Shown here in pieces: positions 9,201-16,528 of a DNA stretch of 38,704 bases. Source of the DNA: Thermoplasmata archaeon (lineage in GTDB: Archaea > Thermoplasmatota > Thermoplasmata > Sysuiplasmatales > Sysuiplasmataceae); the NCBI GenBank assembly GCA_021796895.1, contig JAKABN010000003.1, positions 1 through 38,704 of the forward strand, given 5' to 3'. Each line of letters starts with the position of its first letter. Position 1 is the first letter of the stretch. The notes below the pieces were generated by a model. It had not been told where the DNA came from. It ran no database searches and was given only the letters and a program-made list of their open reading frames with translations. A program made the translations under genes and the position numbers.

Positions 9201-9434
9201 GACATGAGGCAGGAAGGAGAGAACACGGTAGTGGAGTCAAAGGCTCCGGTATCGGAAATGTTCGGCTTCGCCAGTGCTATAAGAAGCGCAACGCAGGGAA
9301 GGGCCCTGTGGTCCACTGAGAATGCAGGCTATGAGAAGATGCCGAAGGAGATAGCAGACAAGGTGGTGCCGGAGATAAGGAAGAGAAAGGGCCTGAGTCC
9401 GCAGCCGTACGATGCAAACTACTACTCCGACTGA
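6285..9434 (+). CDS. fusA: translation elongation factor EF-2 precursor, interrupted by an intein
   Basis: GTPase that drives ribosomal translocation. The precursor has 1049 residues; removing the 317-residue intein leaves 732, the normal archaeal EF-2 length. The intein splits the P-loop: AHIDHGK (residues 28-34) is on one side and TTLSDN (from residue 352) on the other, so the unspliced protein should not bind GTP. After the intein come the switch segment [13 protein letters not shown] (G3), NKVDR (G4) and the C-terminal [10 protein letters not shown] loop, whose first His (precursor residue 916, about 599 after splicing) is the expected diphthamide site. The start is TTG 6285, matched to the conserved MGRKEDN N-terminus, with a weak GGGCGAT site upstream. 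Its stop is 2 bp from the converging exporter gene. Confidence 0.96.
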   Translation: MGRKEDNIAKAQAIMKDPKFIRNIGTAAHIDHGKCMTGEAMVFTSGAWIEAKALYSKYAAGQPVFSDRDQTVYAAGGEECTISLNTSGMILEKRRITHVWKIRNDERLVRIVPRSGRTVTVTPEHKFIVYRKDSIQEVKSSELVIGDRLIVPTRVDIEESVIDDSVFTGLTGISTAPAALKEAAAAISSAVSKAEETGLLGILFGHGVSAGIFTRLEKGTMFALSAAILDTMDFGRNTSQQRKVLGVIALSMLRYGHRFMLDPADPDFIYEMDRLRGILSGDCDDAGGVNGGAGVLMMAGDRSVSVLVPGLPSTLSVVDIEGIESAYDEFVFDFSVDETHNLLVEGLIIHNTTLSDNLIAGAGMMSEELAGKQLLLDYDEQEQARGITINAANASMVQEIDGEHYLINLIDTPGHVDFGGDVTRAMRAIDGVIILVDAVEQVMPQTETVIRQALRERVRPILFINKVDRLINELKVTPEDMQKRFVSIINDVNKRIHAAAPEELKKQWGVRVEDGTVLFGSAYNNWAISAAYMKKSGITFADIYNYLSRGDQKTLAQRIPLHKVVLESVVKNHPSPIVAQQLRIPAIWKGDLTSEVGTSMLNVEPDGPTIFMVTKIIIDPHAGEVAVGRLFSGTLKRGLELYVSGMHQPNRVQTVALSVGADRITVDEIRAGNIAAVTGLKDAIAGSTVSSVQGIEPFERMVHYSEPVVTVAIEAKQMKDLPKLIEVLRNVGKADPSITVEINQETGEHLLSGMGELHLEVTQYRIVNDYKCEINASKPIVVYRESVEGQGGPFEGKSPNKHNRFYVEVEPLEQSVVDAITGGEIKTEGRIKDSKALAKKLQELGMERDEARGVQMFYGTNVLIDYTKGIQYLFETMELCKQSYEEAMRLGPLAQERVMNLKVKIVDAKLHEDSIHRGPAQVIPATRSAIYGAMAVAGRVLYEPVQKIYINVPPDVMGDAIREIQQRRGVILDMRQEGENTVVESKAPVSEMFGFASAIRSATQGRALWSTENAGYEKMPKEIADKVVPEIRKRKGLSPQPYDANYYSD
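6387..7337 (+). mobile_element. intein within EF-2 (P-loop insertion)
   Basis: A 317-residue protein splicing element. It begins with Cys1 (codon 6387-6389) directly after AHIDHGK and ends with His316-Asn317 before Thr(+1), the standard chemistry of a class 1 intein. Block B is visible as TPEH (Thr88, His91), and the end block reads [16 protein letters not shown]. The middle region (residues ~121-290) is where a homing endonuclease would sit. It shows one LAGLIDADG-like segment, LLGILFGHG (165-173), with His in place of the catalytic Asp, and no convincing second copy. The element thus looks able to splice but probably cannot home. Boundaries are supported by the intact EF-2 sequence on both sides. 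Confidence 0.95.
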
Positions 9435-9436
9435 GA

Positions 9437-10012
9437 TCACAGAACAGAGAATATGAAATACCCGGCAAAGAGCAGCATAATGATTGCGGAAGCGATTGTG
9501 ACCGCCCTCGACGCTCCCGGATGCCTCCTTGTGCTCAGGTGAAGCATCACTGGAAATATGACGATCCATGCCGCTACCGCCGTGAACAATCCGGCCATGA
9601 GCGTTATGCCGCCGATGAATGCAAATGCGAGCCCGGCCGTAAGCCACCAGAGAATCTGGAAGGGATTTGTTATGCCCATGAGCACTGCCGTGGAGTATGT
9701 TCTGAGCGTTGGTTCTTCGTTCACTGCTGCGTTTCGGGCTGTAATCATGAAATACGCAAGTGCGGAGAGCACGCACGCGCCGACGATATAAATTAGCTTT
9801 ATGACAGCCTGAATGTCTATGAACGTCCTGGCGAGGTAGACAGCGACGCCGAGTAACATGTCTGCACTCATTGCACCCGTTCCGGCGATAATGCCCGTTC
9901 TCGTCCCGCTGGCGGCAGTTTTTGATGCGATGAAGGCGTTCATCGGACCCGGCGGAACTGTCAGTGAGAAACCCAGCGCCAGACCGGACACAATCAAAAC
10001 GAGTTCCTGCAA
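9437..10012 (-). CDS. LysE/RhtB-family amino acid exporter
   Basis: Predicted six-helix membrane exporter of 191 residues. The N-terminal family signature SLTVPPGPMNAF (residues ~16-27) and a second-half GITNPFQILWW segment are typical of LysE/RhtB proteins, which export amino acids or similar metabolites; the actual substrate cannot be read from sequence. The TTG start at 10012 is the only option, since an in-frame stop lies six codons upstream; a GAGGT element sits 12 nt before it. The gene is inserted in opposite orientation between EF-2 and EF-1alpha, converging on EF-2 with a 2-bp gap, and interrupts an otherwise collinear translation cluster. Confidence 0.88.
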   Translation of the reverse strand: MQELVLIVSGLALGFSLTVPPGPMNAFIASKTAASGTRTGIIAGTGAMSADMLLGVAVYLARTFIDIQAVIKLIYIVGACVLSALAYFMITARNAAVNEEPTLRTYSTAVLMGITNPFQILWWLTAGLAFAFIGGITLMAGLFTAVAAWIVIFPVMLHLSTRRHPGASRAVTIASAIIMLLFAGYFIFSVL

Positions 10013-10145
10013 GTGTCCATTACCTCAACTTGGCGGCGATGTGGCCGGACAGCATTAAGCTGCCGGCGTGGTGATGTATGCGATGGAGCGTTACTGCATA
10101 CCCTGATTTCACTGAAACCGTTCGTGCACTGGCACTTCGGCTATG

Positions 10146-10160
10146 TGAAAATATTATATA
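10146..10160 (+). promoter_or_regulatory. promoter of EF-1alpha-S10 (TATA box)
   Basis: GTGAAAATATTATATA combines a BRE-like GTGAAA with an ATTATATA box. The expected start near 10185 gives a ~35-nt leader to the EF-1alpha ATG. This shows that EF-1alpha and S10 have their own promoter, separate from S12-S7-EF-2. Confidence 0.65.
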
Positions 10161-10220
10161 CAGGACCGTGATTGATAAGCGAAATTGCGTACAAACCGCA
10201 TAAAATGAGAGTGTAAACTT

Positions 10221-11498
10221 ATGGCGAACAAACCACATCTTAACATTGTGTTCATCGGTCACGTCGACCACGGAAAGTCGACACTTGTAGGAAGGATGCT
10301 GTTCAACACCAAGAATGTAGACCCGTACCTTATCGAGAAGTACAAGAAGGAGGCGGAAGAGAAGGGAAAGGCGACCTTCGAATTTGCCTGGGTCATGGAC
10401 AGCCTGAAGGAAGAGAGGGAAAGGGGAGTTACGATTGACGTTTCACACAGGCGTTTCGACACTCAGAAATATTATTTCACAATCATCGACGCACCGGGTC
10501 ACAGGGATTTCGTAAAGAACATGATCACGGGCACGAGCCAGGCGGATGCCGCTGTCCTTGTGGTGGATGCGGGAAAGGGTCCGGAAGCTCAGACGAAAGA
10601 GCATGTATTTCTGGCCAGGACACTGGGCGTCACTCAGCTGATCGTTGCTGTAAACAAAATGGATTCTACTCAGCCGCCTTATTCACAGGAAGCATACGAG
10701 AAGACAAAGAAGGCAGTGACGGAACTGCTGAAGTCTGTGAGGTACAAGACAGAGGAAGTTCCTTTCATACCTGTGAGCGCCTACGGAGGCGACAACGCGA
10801 CAGAGCCGTCGCAGAACCTCGCATGGTGGAAGGGCGACACGCTACTCGGGACGCTTGACAAGCTGAAGGAGCCTCCAAAGGTAACAGACAAACCGCTCAG
10901 GCTGCCCGTTCAGGATGTCTACACCATTACAGGCATAGGAACTGTCCCCGTGGGCAGGGTTGAAACAGGCATTTTGAAGAAGGATATGAAGATTGTTTTC
11001 ATGCCCTCCGACAAGACAGGAGAAGTCAAATCGATTGAGATGCATCACGAAACGATGGATGCGGCGTACCCCGGAGACAACGTCGGCTTTAACGTCAGGG
11101 GGCTCGCAAAGACGGACATAAAGAGAGGGGATGTTGCCGGCCCGGTCGATTCGATACCCACAGTTGCCAAGTCGTTTGTGGCACAGATAGCCGTTCTTAA
11201 CCATCCGAGCGTCATAACGGTCGGATACACGCCGGTGTTCCACTGCCACACTTCGCAGATTGCGTGCACATTCACAGAGCTGCAGAAGAAGATAGATCCG
11301 GGGACGGGCGGTGTCAAGGAGGACAAGCCGCAGTTCCTGAAGACAGGGGATGTTGCTTTCGTAAGAATCGAGCCCACAAAGCCGATGGTCATCGAGAAGG
11401 CGTCCGACTTCCCGCAGCTCGGAAGATTTGCAATCAGGGACATGGGACAGACAGTGGCCGCCGGCGTCTGCGTCGATGTCGAAAAGAGAACCCTGTGA
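10221..11498 (+). CDS. tuf: translation elongation factor EF-1alpha (aEF1A)
   Basis: GTPase that delivers aminoacyl-tRNA to the ribosome, 425 residues, standard archaeal length. The P-loop GHVDHGKST spans residues 13-21, the G3 motif is DAPGHRDF, the G4 motif is NKMD, and domains II and III follow without interruption. The analogous P-loop in EF-2, by contrast, carries an intein. It is transcribed from its own TATA box about 60 bp upstream, and S10 follows after 12 nt. The ribosome-binding site is weak (GAGAGTG). Confidence 0.97.
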   Translation: MANKPHLNIVFIGHVDHGKSTLVGRMLFNTKNVDPYLIEKYKKEAEEKGKATFEFAWVMDSLKEERERGVTIDVSHRRFDTQKYYFTIIDAPGHRDFVKNMITGTSQADAAVLVVDAGKGPEAQTKEHVFLARTLGVTQLIVAVNKMDSTQPPYSQEAYEKTKKAVTELLKSVRYKTEEVPFIPVSAYGGDNATEPSQNLAWWKGDTLLGTLDKLKEPPKVTDKPLRLPVQDVYTITGIGTVPVGRVETGILKKDMKIVFMPSDKTGEVKSIEMHHETMDAAYPGDNVGFNVRGLAKTDIKRGDVAGPVDSIPTVAKSFVAQIAVLNHPSVITVGYTPVFHCHTSQIACTFTELQKKIDPGTGGVKEDKPQFLKTGDVAFVRIEPTKPMVIEKASDFPQLGRFAIRDMGQTVAAGVCVDVEKRTL

Positions 11499-11510
11499 GC
11501 TGATTGTGGA

Positions 11511-11825
11511 ATGGCGCAGAGGGCTAGAATCTCACTGAGCGGCACTGATCCCGCGAAAATCGAGACCGTCTGCAGCCAGATAAAGCAGATTGCGAGCAAG
11601 ACCGGCGTCAGAATGAGCGGGCCGGTTCCGCTGCCCACAAAGCACATGGTGGTGCCGGTCAGGAAGAGTCCGGACGGCGAAGGCAGCGCCACCTGGGACA
11701 GATGGGAGATGCGAATTCACAAACGCATGATAGACATGGACGCCGACGACGACAGGGCGCTGAGACAGCTGATGAGAATACAGGTGCCCGACGGTGTCAA
11801 CATAGAAATCGTTCTGAGGAGCTGA
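11511..11825 (+). CDS. rpsJ: 30S ribosomal protein S10 (uS10)
   Basis: Small-subunit head protein of 104 residues. The archaeal S10 signature [18 protein letters not shown] is at residues ~37-54, and the C-terminal part [20 protein letters not shown] is conserved. It directly follows EF-1alpha, the arrangement kept in many archaeal and bacterial str/S10 regions. The ATG lies 12 nt after the EF-1alpha stop with only a weak ribosome-binding site. Confidence 0.96.
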   Translation: MAQRARISLSGTDPAKIETVCSQIKQIASKTGVRMSGPVPLPTKHMVVPVRKSPDGEGSATWDRWEMRIHKRMIDMDADDDRALRQLMRIQVPDGVNIEIVLRS

Positions 11826-11905
11826 ATAACGATTCAGGCTGGCACAAGAACTTTGAATAACAGTTATCACATTATGTCTCTCCTGCAAGCCAGTGGTGAA
11901 GACAA

Positions 11906-12826
11906 TTGAAGGCGTACGTTAAAGTTTCGGCACCCACGACGGTTGCCAATTTTGGACCCGGATTCGACACATTTGGCCTTGCACTGCGCGAGCCGAGAGA
12001 CATAATCGAGATTACGACTGACGTCTATGAGACTGAAATTGAGACTGTTCCAGACTATTCCATACCCACCAAGAAGAATGCCGCTTTCGCCGCGGCCAAT
12101 TCGATTGCATGGAAGAACAGAGTCAACGCTCCGTTTCACATGAAAATCACCAAGGGAACGAGACCCGGGAGCGGCATCGGCAGCAGCGCTGCTTCGTCAG
12201 TTGGAGCGGCACTCGCGATGGCGGTCGCCATGGATTTCGAGGCAAAGAACGAAGATCTGATACAGGCTTCCTCGCTCGGGGAGAAGATGGCGTCCGGCAC
12301 GCCGCACATAGACAATGTGACGGCGGCTCTGCTCGGCGGATTCACGATTGTCTCGTCGCGAAACCCGATCGAAGTCATAAGCGTGCCACCGGAGAAGTTG
12401 CCGAAATTCGACATTGTGGTGACACTTCCTGATGTCGTCATAGAGACACGCAAGTCACGCGGTATCCTGCCGAAAAATGTCCCTCTGACAAGCGCGGTGG
12501 AGAATATTTCATACTGCTCCACGATTGTCCATGCCATGATGAGCAATGATATCGAACGGGTGGGCAGATTCCTGACAGATGAAATCGTGCTGCCCTACAG
12601 AAAGCAGCTCATGCCATGGTTCGACAGGGTGAAGAAGGCGGCCATTGACGCGGGAGCTCTCGGTTTTTCAGTGAGCGGGGCGGGACCGGCCGTCTTCGCA
12701 ATTTGCAGGGGGAATCAGAAGGATGTTGCCGGCGCCACGGAGGATGCATTCAAGTCTGCAGGCATGAAATCGCAGTCATTCATCACCGCCCCGGGAAAGG
12801 GTGCAGAGGTGCTGGCCGTAAAGTGA
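11906..12826 (+). CDS. thrB: homoserine kinase
   Basis: GHMP-family kinase that phosphorylates L-homoserine in threonine synthesis, 306 residues. The N-terminal APTTVANFGPGFD segment (residues ~9-21) is characteristic of ThrB; the GHMP ATP-binding loop is RPGSGIGSSAASS (residues ~86-98), and the C-terminal GHMP motif is GFSVSGAGPAVFA. The TTG start is supported by GGTGA 6 nt upstream and by the usual MKAYVKVSAPT N-terminus. An AT-rich CTTTGAATAAC at 11850-11860 may be its promoter. No other threonine genes are adjacent; it stands alone between S10 and tRNA-Ser. Confidence 0.93.
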   Translation: MKAYVKVSAPTTVANFGPGFDTFGLALREPRDIIEITTDVYETEIETVPDYSIPTKKNAAFAAANSIAWKNRVNAPFHMKITKGTRPGSGIGSSAASSVGAALAMAVAMDFEAKNEDLIQASSLGEKMASGTPHIDNVTAALLGGFTIVSSRNPIEVISVPPEKLPKFDIVVTLPDVVIETRKSRGILPKNVPLTSAVENISYCSTIVHAMMSNDIERVGRFLTDEIVLPYRKQLMPWFDRVKKAAIDAGALGFSVSGAGPAVFAICRGNQKDVAGATEDAFKSAGMKSQSFITAPGKGAEVLAVK

Positions 12827-12847
12827 TATGCGCAGACCAGCCTCGAA

Positions 12848-12860
12848 AAGTGTTTTAATA
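12848..12860 (+). promoter_or_regulatory. tRNA-Ser promoter (TATA box)
   Basis: AAGTGTTTTAATA includes a TTTTAATA box whose centre lies about 27 nt upstream of the first tRNA base, the canonical archaeal distance. Confidence 0.65.
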
Positions 12861-12883
12861 CATTTCCATCATCAACCACTCGG

Positions 12884-12979
12884 GCGAGGATGGCCCAGCC
12901 CGGTAAGGCGATGGATTGCTAAGCGACGCAAATATCCATTGTCCGTAAGGACTCGGGGGTTCAAATCCCCCTCCTCGCG
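12884..12979 (+). tRNA. tRNA-Ser (anticodon GCU) with a 12-nt intron
   Basis: Class II tRNA. The 7-bp acceptor stem GCGAGGA/TCCTCGC pairs perfectly, the T arm is GGGGG-TTCAAAT-CCCCC, and the long variable arm is GTCC-GTAA-GGAC, as in serine tRNAs. The anticodon stem ATGGA (12911-12915) pairs with TCCAT (12935-12939) only if the intervening 12922-12933 is an intron; the spliced loop is then TTGCTAA with anticodon GCT at 12918-12920. CCA is not encoded. A37 next to U36 makes it a substrate for t6A modification. The downstream methylthiotransferase gene begins within 64 bp. Confidence 0.93.
12922..12933 (+). other. tRNA-Ser intron (12 nt, position 37/38)
   Basis: The precursor can form a bulge-helix-bulge: central helix TTGC/GCAA, 5' bulge TAA and 3' bulge ATA, cut after the second base of each. 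That removes exactly 12 nt. The inner part is reduced to one G-C pair and a three-base loop, so it is a minimal substrate for the tRNA splicing endonuclease. Confidence 0.85.
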
Positions 12980-13004
12980 CCTGGGACGATGCCCGGGAAA
13001 GAGA

Positions 13005-13020
13005 CGAAAACAGTATTTAG
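13005..13020 (+). promoter_or_regulatory. promoter of the methylthiotransferase gene (TATA box)
   Basis: CGAAAACAGTATTTAG: a BRE-like CGAAAAC and a TATTTAG box, centred about 27 nt upstream of GTG 13043. This placement predicts a leaderless message starting at that GTG. Confidence 0.5.
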
Positions 13021-13042
13021 AAAGGCGGCCCTTGCACGGGGC

Positions 13043-14323
13043 GTGAAGGCATACGTCGAATCGCACGGCTGCACCATGAATTACGGCGAGGGCAGGGCGG
13101 CCGAATCGAGACTGCGCTCGGGCGGCGTGGAAATATGCCACGACCCGGAAGACGCCGATGTGCTGCTGCTCAACACGTGCGCAGTCATAGAGTTCACAGA
13201 GAACGCAATGCTGAGAAGGCTGAGAGAGTTGCATTCCCTGGGAAAGAGGGTCGTCGTGACGGGGTGCATGGCACCCGTCAGAAAGGAGAGCATACTCTCT
13301 GCCGCACCCGGCGCTTTTGTATACTCACCGGGCGATCACGAAATGCTCGATGCCCTTCTGGGCCTGAACATCGACGCCGACATGGACTGCTGGAACAGTC
13401 CAGGCAGGAATGATGTGATCATACCTATTGCCCAGGGCTGCCTGTCCAGATGCACGTACTGCTTCAGCAGAATTGCCAGACCGAAGCTCAGGAGTGTGGA
13501 TCCGGAGAGGGTCCTGGGCGAGGTGAGGAGGAGTCTCGGTAGGGGTGGGGTAAGGGAAATACTCCTGTCGGGCATGGATGCCATAACATACGGCAGGGAC
13601 CGCGGCACGACGCTGCCTGCTCTGTTGAAGGACATATGCTCAATCGAAGGAGAGTTCATGGTCAGAGTGGGCATGATGAACCCCTCGCTCATGATGCCGC
13701 TCATAGACGAGTTGCTCGACGCTTACGGCAGCGAAAAGGTGTACAAGTTCTTCCACATACCTTTCCAGAGCGGTTCCGACCGCATCCTCAGGATGATGAA
13801 GAGGGGCAATACGGCCGAACAGTTTCTGGACATTGTCCGCAGGATAAGGCGCAGGTATCCGGACATGACGCTCTCCACAGATCTTATCGTCGGATTCCCG
13901 GGCGAAACCGAGGATGATTTTCGCAGGAGTCTGGAAGTCATCGTGGAAACGCAGCCGGATATAGTGAACGTGACGCGTTTTTCGGCCAGGGAGGGAACGC
14001 CGGCTGCCGGAATGACCTGCAAAATACCGGGGTGGAAGGCGAAGGAATGGTCGCGAAGGGCAACGGAACTCAGGTTCCGAATATCCTCAGAAAAGAACGG
14101 CGAGTTTGCCGGAAGGGAGATGAAGATACTCATAACGGAGAATGGCAAGAACGGAAGCATGATAGGCCGCACAGACAGCTACAGACAGGCTGTTGTGCCC
14201 GGCACACACGCCATAGGCGAACGCATCCTGTGCCGTGTTGTTTCGTCCACGCCCATACATCTTGTCTGCGAGCCGCTCGCGGCGCATGGCGCCCTTGGAC
14301 AGACGCTGGCAGCTGTTCAGTGA
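13043..14323 (+). CDS. MiaB-like tRNA methylthiotransferase (t6A to ms2t6A type)
   Basis: Radical SAM enzyme with two 4Fe-4S clusters that adds a methylthio group to N6-threonylcarbamoyladenosine at tRNA position 37; archaeal/eukaryotic CDKAL1-like branch. From GTG 13043 it has 426 residues: UPF0004 domain with Cys10, Cys46 and Cys75 (HGC, NTC, TGC), radical SAM motif CLSRCTYC (Cys133, 137, 140), and a C-terminal TRAM-like region. GTG 13043 is preferred over ATG 12989 because it gives the family N-terminus MKAYVESHGC and lies 27 nt from a TATA box; the ATG is only 9 nt after the tRNA and has no ribosome-binding site. The neighbouring tsaC makes the threonylcarbamoyl donor for its substrate nucleoside. 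Confidence 0.9.
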   Translation: MKAYVESHGCTMNYGEGRAAESRLRSGGVEICHDPEDADVLLLNTCAVIEFTENAMLRRLRELHSLGKRVVVTGCMAPVRKESILSAAPGAFVYSPGDHEMLDALLGLNIDADMDCWNSPGRNDVIIPIAQGCLSRCTYCFSRIARPKLRSVDPERVLGEVRRSLGRGGVREILLSGMDAITYGRDRGTTLPALLKDICSIEGEFMVRVGMMNPSLMMPLIDELLDAYGSEKVYKFFHIPFQSGSDRILRMMKRGNTAEQFLDIVRRIRRRYPDMTLSTDLIVGFPGETEDDFRRSLEVIVETQPDIVNVTRFSAREGTPAAGMTCKIPGWKAKEWSRRATELRFRISSEKNGEFAGREMKILITENGKNGSMIGRTDSYRQAVVPGTHAIGERILCRVVSSTPIHLVCEPLAAHGALGQTLAAVQ

Positions 14324-14345
14324 AATCTTTAAAAAGAAGCGGCAG

Positions 14346-14361
14346 GCTTCGGCGCTGAAGC
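14346..14361 (+). terminator. short hairpin after the methylthiotransferase gene
   Basis: GCTTC (14346-14350) pairs with GAAGC (14357-14361) around a six-base loop, 23 nt after the stop. A second possible stem, CCCAC/GTGGG (14368-14372/14384-14388), encloses TCTTTTAAG, which may instead be a TATA box for tRNA-Gln. Neither function is certain. Confidence 0.25.
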
Positions 14362-14422
14362 AGGAAGCCCACATCTTTTAAGGGTGGGAGTATGTCACGA
14401 CATCATAACATCACCCATATAC

Positions 14423-14495
14423 AGCCCCGTGGTGTAGTGGACAATCATGCTGGCCTTTGGAGCCGGCGACGGCAGTTCGAATCTGCCCGGGGCTA
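14423..14495 (+). tRNA. tRNA-Gln (anticodon UUG)
   Basis: A 73-nt class I tRNA without intron. Acceptor stem AGCCCCG/CGGGGCT, anticodon stem CTGGC/GCCGG with one T-G pair, loop CTTTGGA giving anticodon TTG at 14457-14459, T arm GGCAG-TTCGAAT-CTGCC, discriminator A. CCA is not encoded. In archaea this tRNA is normally charged with Glu by GluRS and then amidated, and gltX is present at 25096. It ends 6 bp from a converging small membrane-protein gene. Confidence 0.95.
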
Positions 14496-14501
14496 TTCCG
14501 G

Positions 14502-14702
14502 TCATCGCCCGCTGCGCCGTTCCGCAAGCCATTTGCGCACGGCTGCATAGACGAAGACCGGCATTACTATCCAGAATACGGATGTGTAGAACAGCAGAGG
14601 CACATAACCCAGACCCGTGAGATAAACATTCAGCGCAATTACCGCCGCAGCATACGGCACAATTATCAGAACGGTCTTGCGGTTAATCCTGTCTGTACGC
14701 AT
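14502..14702 (-). CDS. small predicted membrane protein, function unknown
   Basis: A 66-residue protein with a basic start and two hydrophobic segments (about residues 10-30 and 36-56), ending in a positively charged tail. ATG 14702 begins 3 nt after the stop of map, with GTGAG just upstream, so it is probably the last gene of tsaC-map-orf. The hydrophobic pattern and the tight spacing support a real gene, but I do not recognise the family. Confidence 0.6.
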   Translation of the reverse strand: MRTDRINRKTVLIIVPYAAAVIALNVYLTGLGYVPLLFYTSVFWIVMPVFVYAAVRKWLAERRSGR

Positions 14703-14705
14703 CGC

Positions 14706-15605
14706 TCACATGCTCGAGGCGATTACACCGTCTCTGCCCACTATAATTGTATGCTCCCACTGGCTGACCTGGCCGCCGCCTGCCTCGAGGAGCGTCTGAT
14801 AGGCGTGAATGACGCCTCGCCTTGCGAGCCTGTTCAATATCTCGCGGTGTCTGTGCTGATCGGAGAGCCATCGCTCCGCAAACGGCAGCGTGCTGAAGCG
14901 CTCCCTGATTACACTGAGCATCGAGAGCGATTCCTCGTCGTCCAGTTCCTTCTCCCTTGAGAGGGAGAAAATGTTACCGTTTCTTCCGGAGACCACGAAG
15001 CCCTTACCCCCTGTCGCGAACGGTTCAACGGCAATGACTATCTCCCGGGGAATCGTGACGTCTGCGGTGCTGCCGGTATTCGGGACGTTGAAGCCGGCAT
15101 GCAGATTGTAACGTTCTATGCTGTGGCCCATCAGGTTTGTTACGGGCCTGTAGCCGATTGATGTTATAGTCTTCTCAATCGTGCTGCCGATGAGCCTGAT
15201 GGATGCGCCGGGTTTTATCAGCGGGATGACTTCTTCCAGCGCCTTCCTTGCAGAGCCGATGAGGGCCTGGTTATTACCTCCAAGATCACCGGTTGCGGCG
15301 GTGTCGGCAACATAGCCGTCGACATGGACGCCGACGTCAAACTTCACCACTCCTTTTGAAGGGAATCGTTCCGAACTCCCGGACGGGGGGGTATAATGTG
15401 CAGCCACGCTGTCTATGCCTATGTTGACCGGAAACGCAGGTTTTCCGCCCCTCCTGATTATGAGTTCCTCGACTTCCTCGACGACATCCAGCATGATCGC
15501 TCCCGGCTGAGAGAGCTGTATACCTCTTTCCCTGGCCTCTCTGGCGATGCTGCCGGCCAGCAGGAGTTTATCGAGATCCTCGCGAATCGTCCGCAACACC
15601 CTCAT
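14706..15605 (-). CDS. map: methionine aminopeptidase, type II
   Basis: Removes the initiator methionine from nascent proteins; dinuclear metal enzyme with the pita-bread fold, 299 residues. Metal ligands are visible as Asp90 and Asp101 (KFDVGVHVDGYVADTA), His161 (MGHSIERY), Glu194 (AVEPFAT) and Glu284 (QWEHTI); His70 (AAHYTP) is the conserved substrate-side His. The type II insertion before the last Glu identifies the archaeal/eukaryotic class. ATG 15605 overlaps the TGA of tsaC by one base (TGATG), indicating translational coupling. Confidence 0.96.
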   Translation of the reverse strand: MRVLRTIREDLDKLLLAGSIAREARERGIQLSQPGAIMLDVVEEVEELIIRRGGKPAFPVNIGIDSVAAHYTPPSGSSERFPSKGVVKFDVGVHVDGYVADTAATGDLGGNNQALIGSARKALEEVIPLIKPGASIRLIGSTIEKTITSIGYRPVTNLMGHSIERYNLHAGFNVPNTGSTADVTIPREIVIAVEPFATGGKGFVVSGRNGNIFSLSREKELDDEESLSMLSVIRERFSTLPFAERWLSDQHRHREILNRLARRGVIHAYQTLLEAGGGQVSQWEHTIIVGRDGVIASSM

Positions 15606-16249
15606 CAGACCGAGGCAAGAAAGTTCTCTATTTTCCTGCTCTCGATCGGACCCTCTCTTACGACCCTGATGTCGTCGTCAGTCGCATCCACAATCGTGGA
15701 CTGTGTGCCGTATCTTGTCTTTCCGCTGTCAAGATAAATGGAAACTTTGTTCCCGAAATCCCTGACGCAGCCGTCAATGGTCACGGCATTCTTCTTCGAA
15801 TGAATGTTGGCGCTTGCGGATGTGATGGGGCCGAATTCCTCCAGTATCTTCAGAGTGAGGGGGAAGGCTGGTATGCGTATTCCGACGGTTCTGCTTCCCG
15901 CGGTAAGCAGATCCGGCACATCCTCCCTCTTGTCCACGAGCACTATGAGCGGCCCGGGCGTGAACTCATCTATAAGCCGCCTGGCAGTCTTGTTTATAAA
16001 CCCCACAGCAGAAGCGGCCCTGGCGTTCTGGACGCAGACAGAGATCGGCATGTCAAATGGCCTCTTCTTGAGCATGAAGACTTTCTTGATGGCCTGCTCA
16101 TCATATATGTCGGTGCCGAGACAGTATATTGTGTCTGAAGGATATGCTATGATTTCTCCACGCTTCAGAGCATCAACTACCTCAGCGAGCACGGCTGGCG
16201 GCATACTGCCGTCAGATTTACTGTATCCTCTGCAGTCTATTTTTTTCAA
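15605..16249 (-). CDS. tsaC: L-threonylcarbamoyladenylate synthase (YrdC/TsaC type)
   Basis: Makes threonylcarbamoyl-AMP from Thr, bicarbonate and ATP, the first step of tRNA t6A37 synthesis. The 214 residues cover a YrdC domain only; the ~120-residue C-terminal Sua5 domain found in many archaeal homologues is missing, so TsaC is the better name. Visible motifs are IAYPSDTIYCLG (residues ~34-45), KKRPFDMPISV, RIPAFP and SASANIHSK. The TTG start is supported by a GGGAGAG element about 7 nt upstream. An AT-rich GTAAATAAC near 16300 on the reverse strand may be its promoter. First gene of tsaC-map-orf66. Confidence 0.93.
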   Translation of the reverse strand: MKKIDCRGYSKSDGSMPPAVLAEVVDALKRGEIIAYPSDTIYCLGTDIYDEQAIKKVFMLKKRPFDMPISVCVQNARAASAVGFINKTARRLIDEFTPGPLIVLVDKREDVPDLLTAGSRTVGIRIPAFPLTLKILEEFGPITSASANIHSKKNAVTIDGCVRDFGNKVSIYLDSGKTRYGTQSTIVDATDDDIRVVREGPIESRKIENFLASV

Positions 16250-16528
16250 TTGCTTCTCTCCCCTGATTCGCGTCTGCGGATGTTGCCTTAGGTACTCTGG
16301 TTATTTACTTTTGCCCCTGAGTGCAGGTGATTGTGCGAAACTGTGACGTGTACTGTCTCTTCCCGCAATTCATGCGACATGGCAGATGCACGTCTTTGTG
16401 TTAGGTTAATATGCATAATCCCTTTTCACCCTTACAGTCAGGCAAAAAAAACGGCGACTCCGATTTTACGCGGGCGCCAAACTGCATGAATCAAACCGAA
16501 GAATTAATTGAGTTGGCAGGTGTATATC

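Noticed and set aside
9428-9440. CTGAGAT, resembling the core of a TPP riboswitch
   Set aside because: It lies across the EF-2 stop codon, lacks the second THI element and has no thiamine gene downstream.
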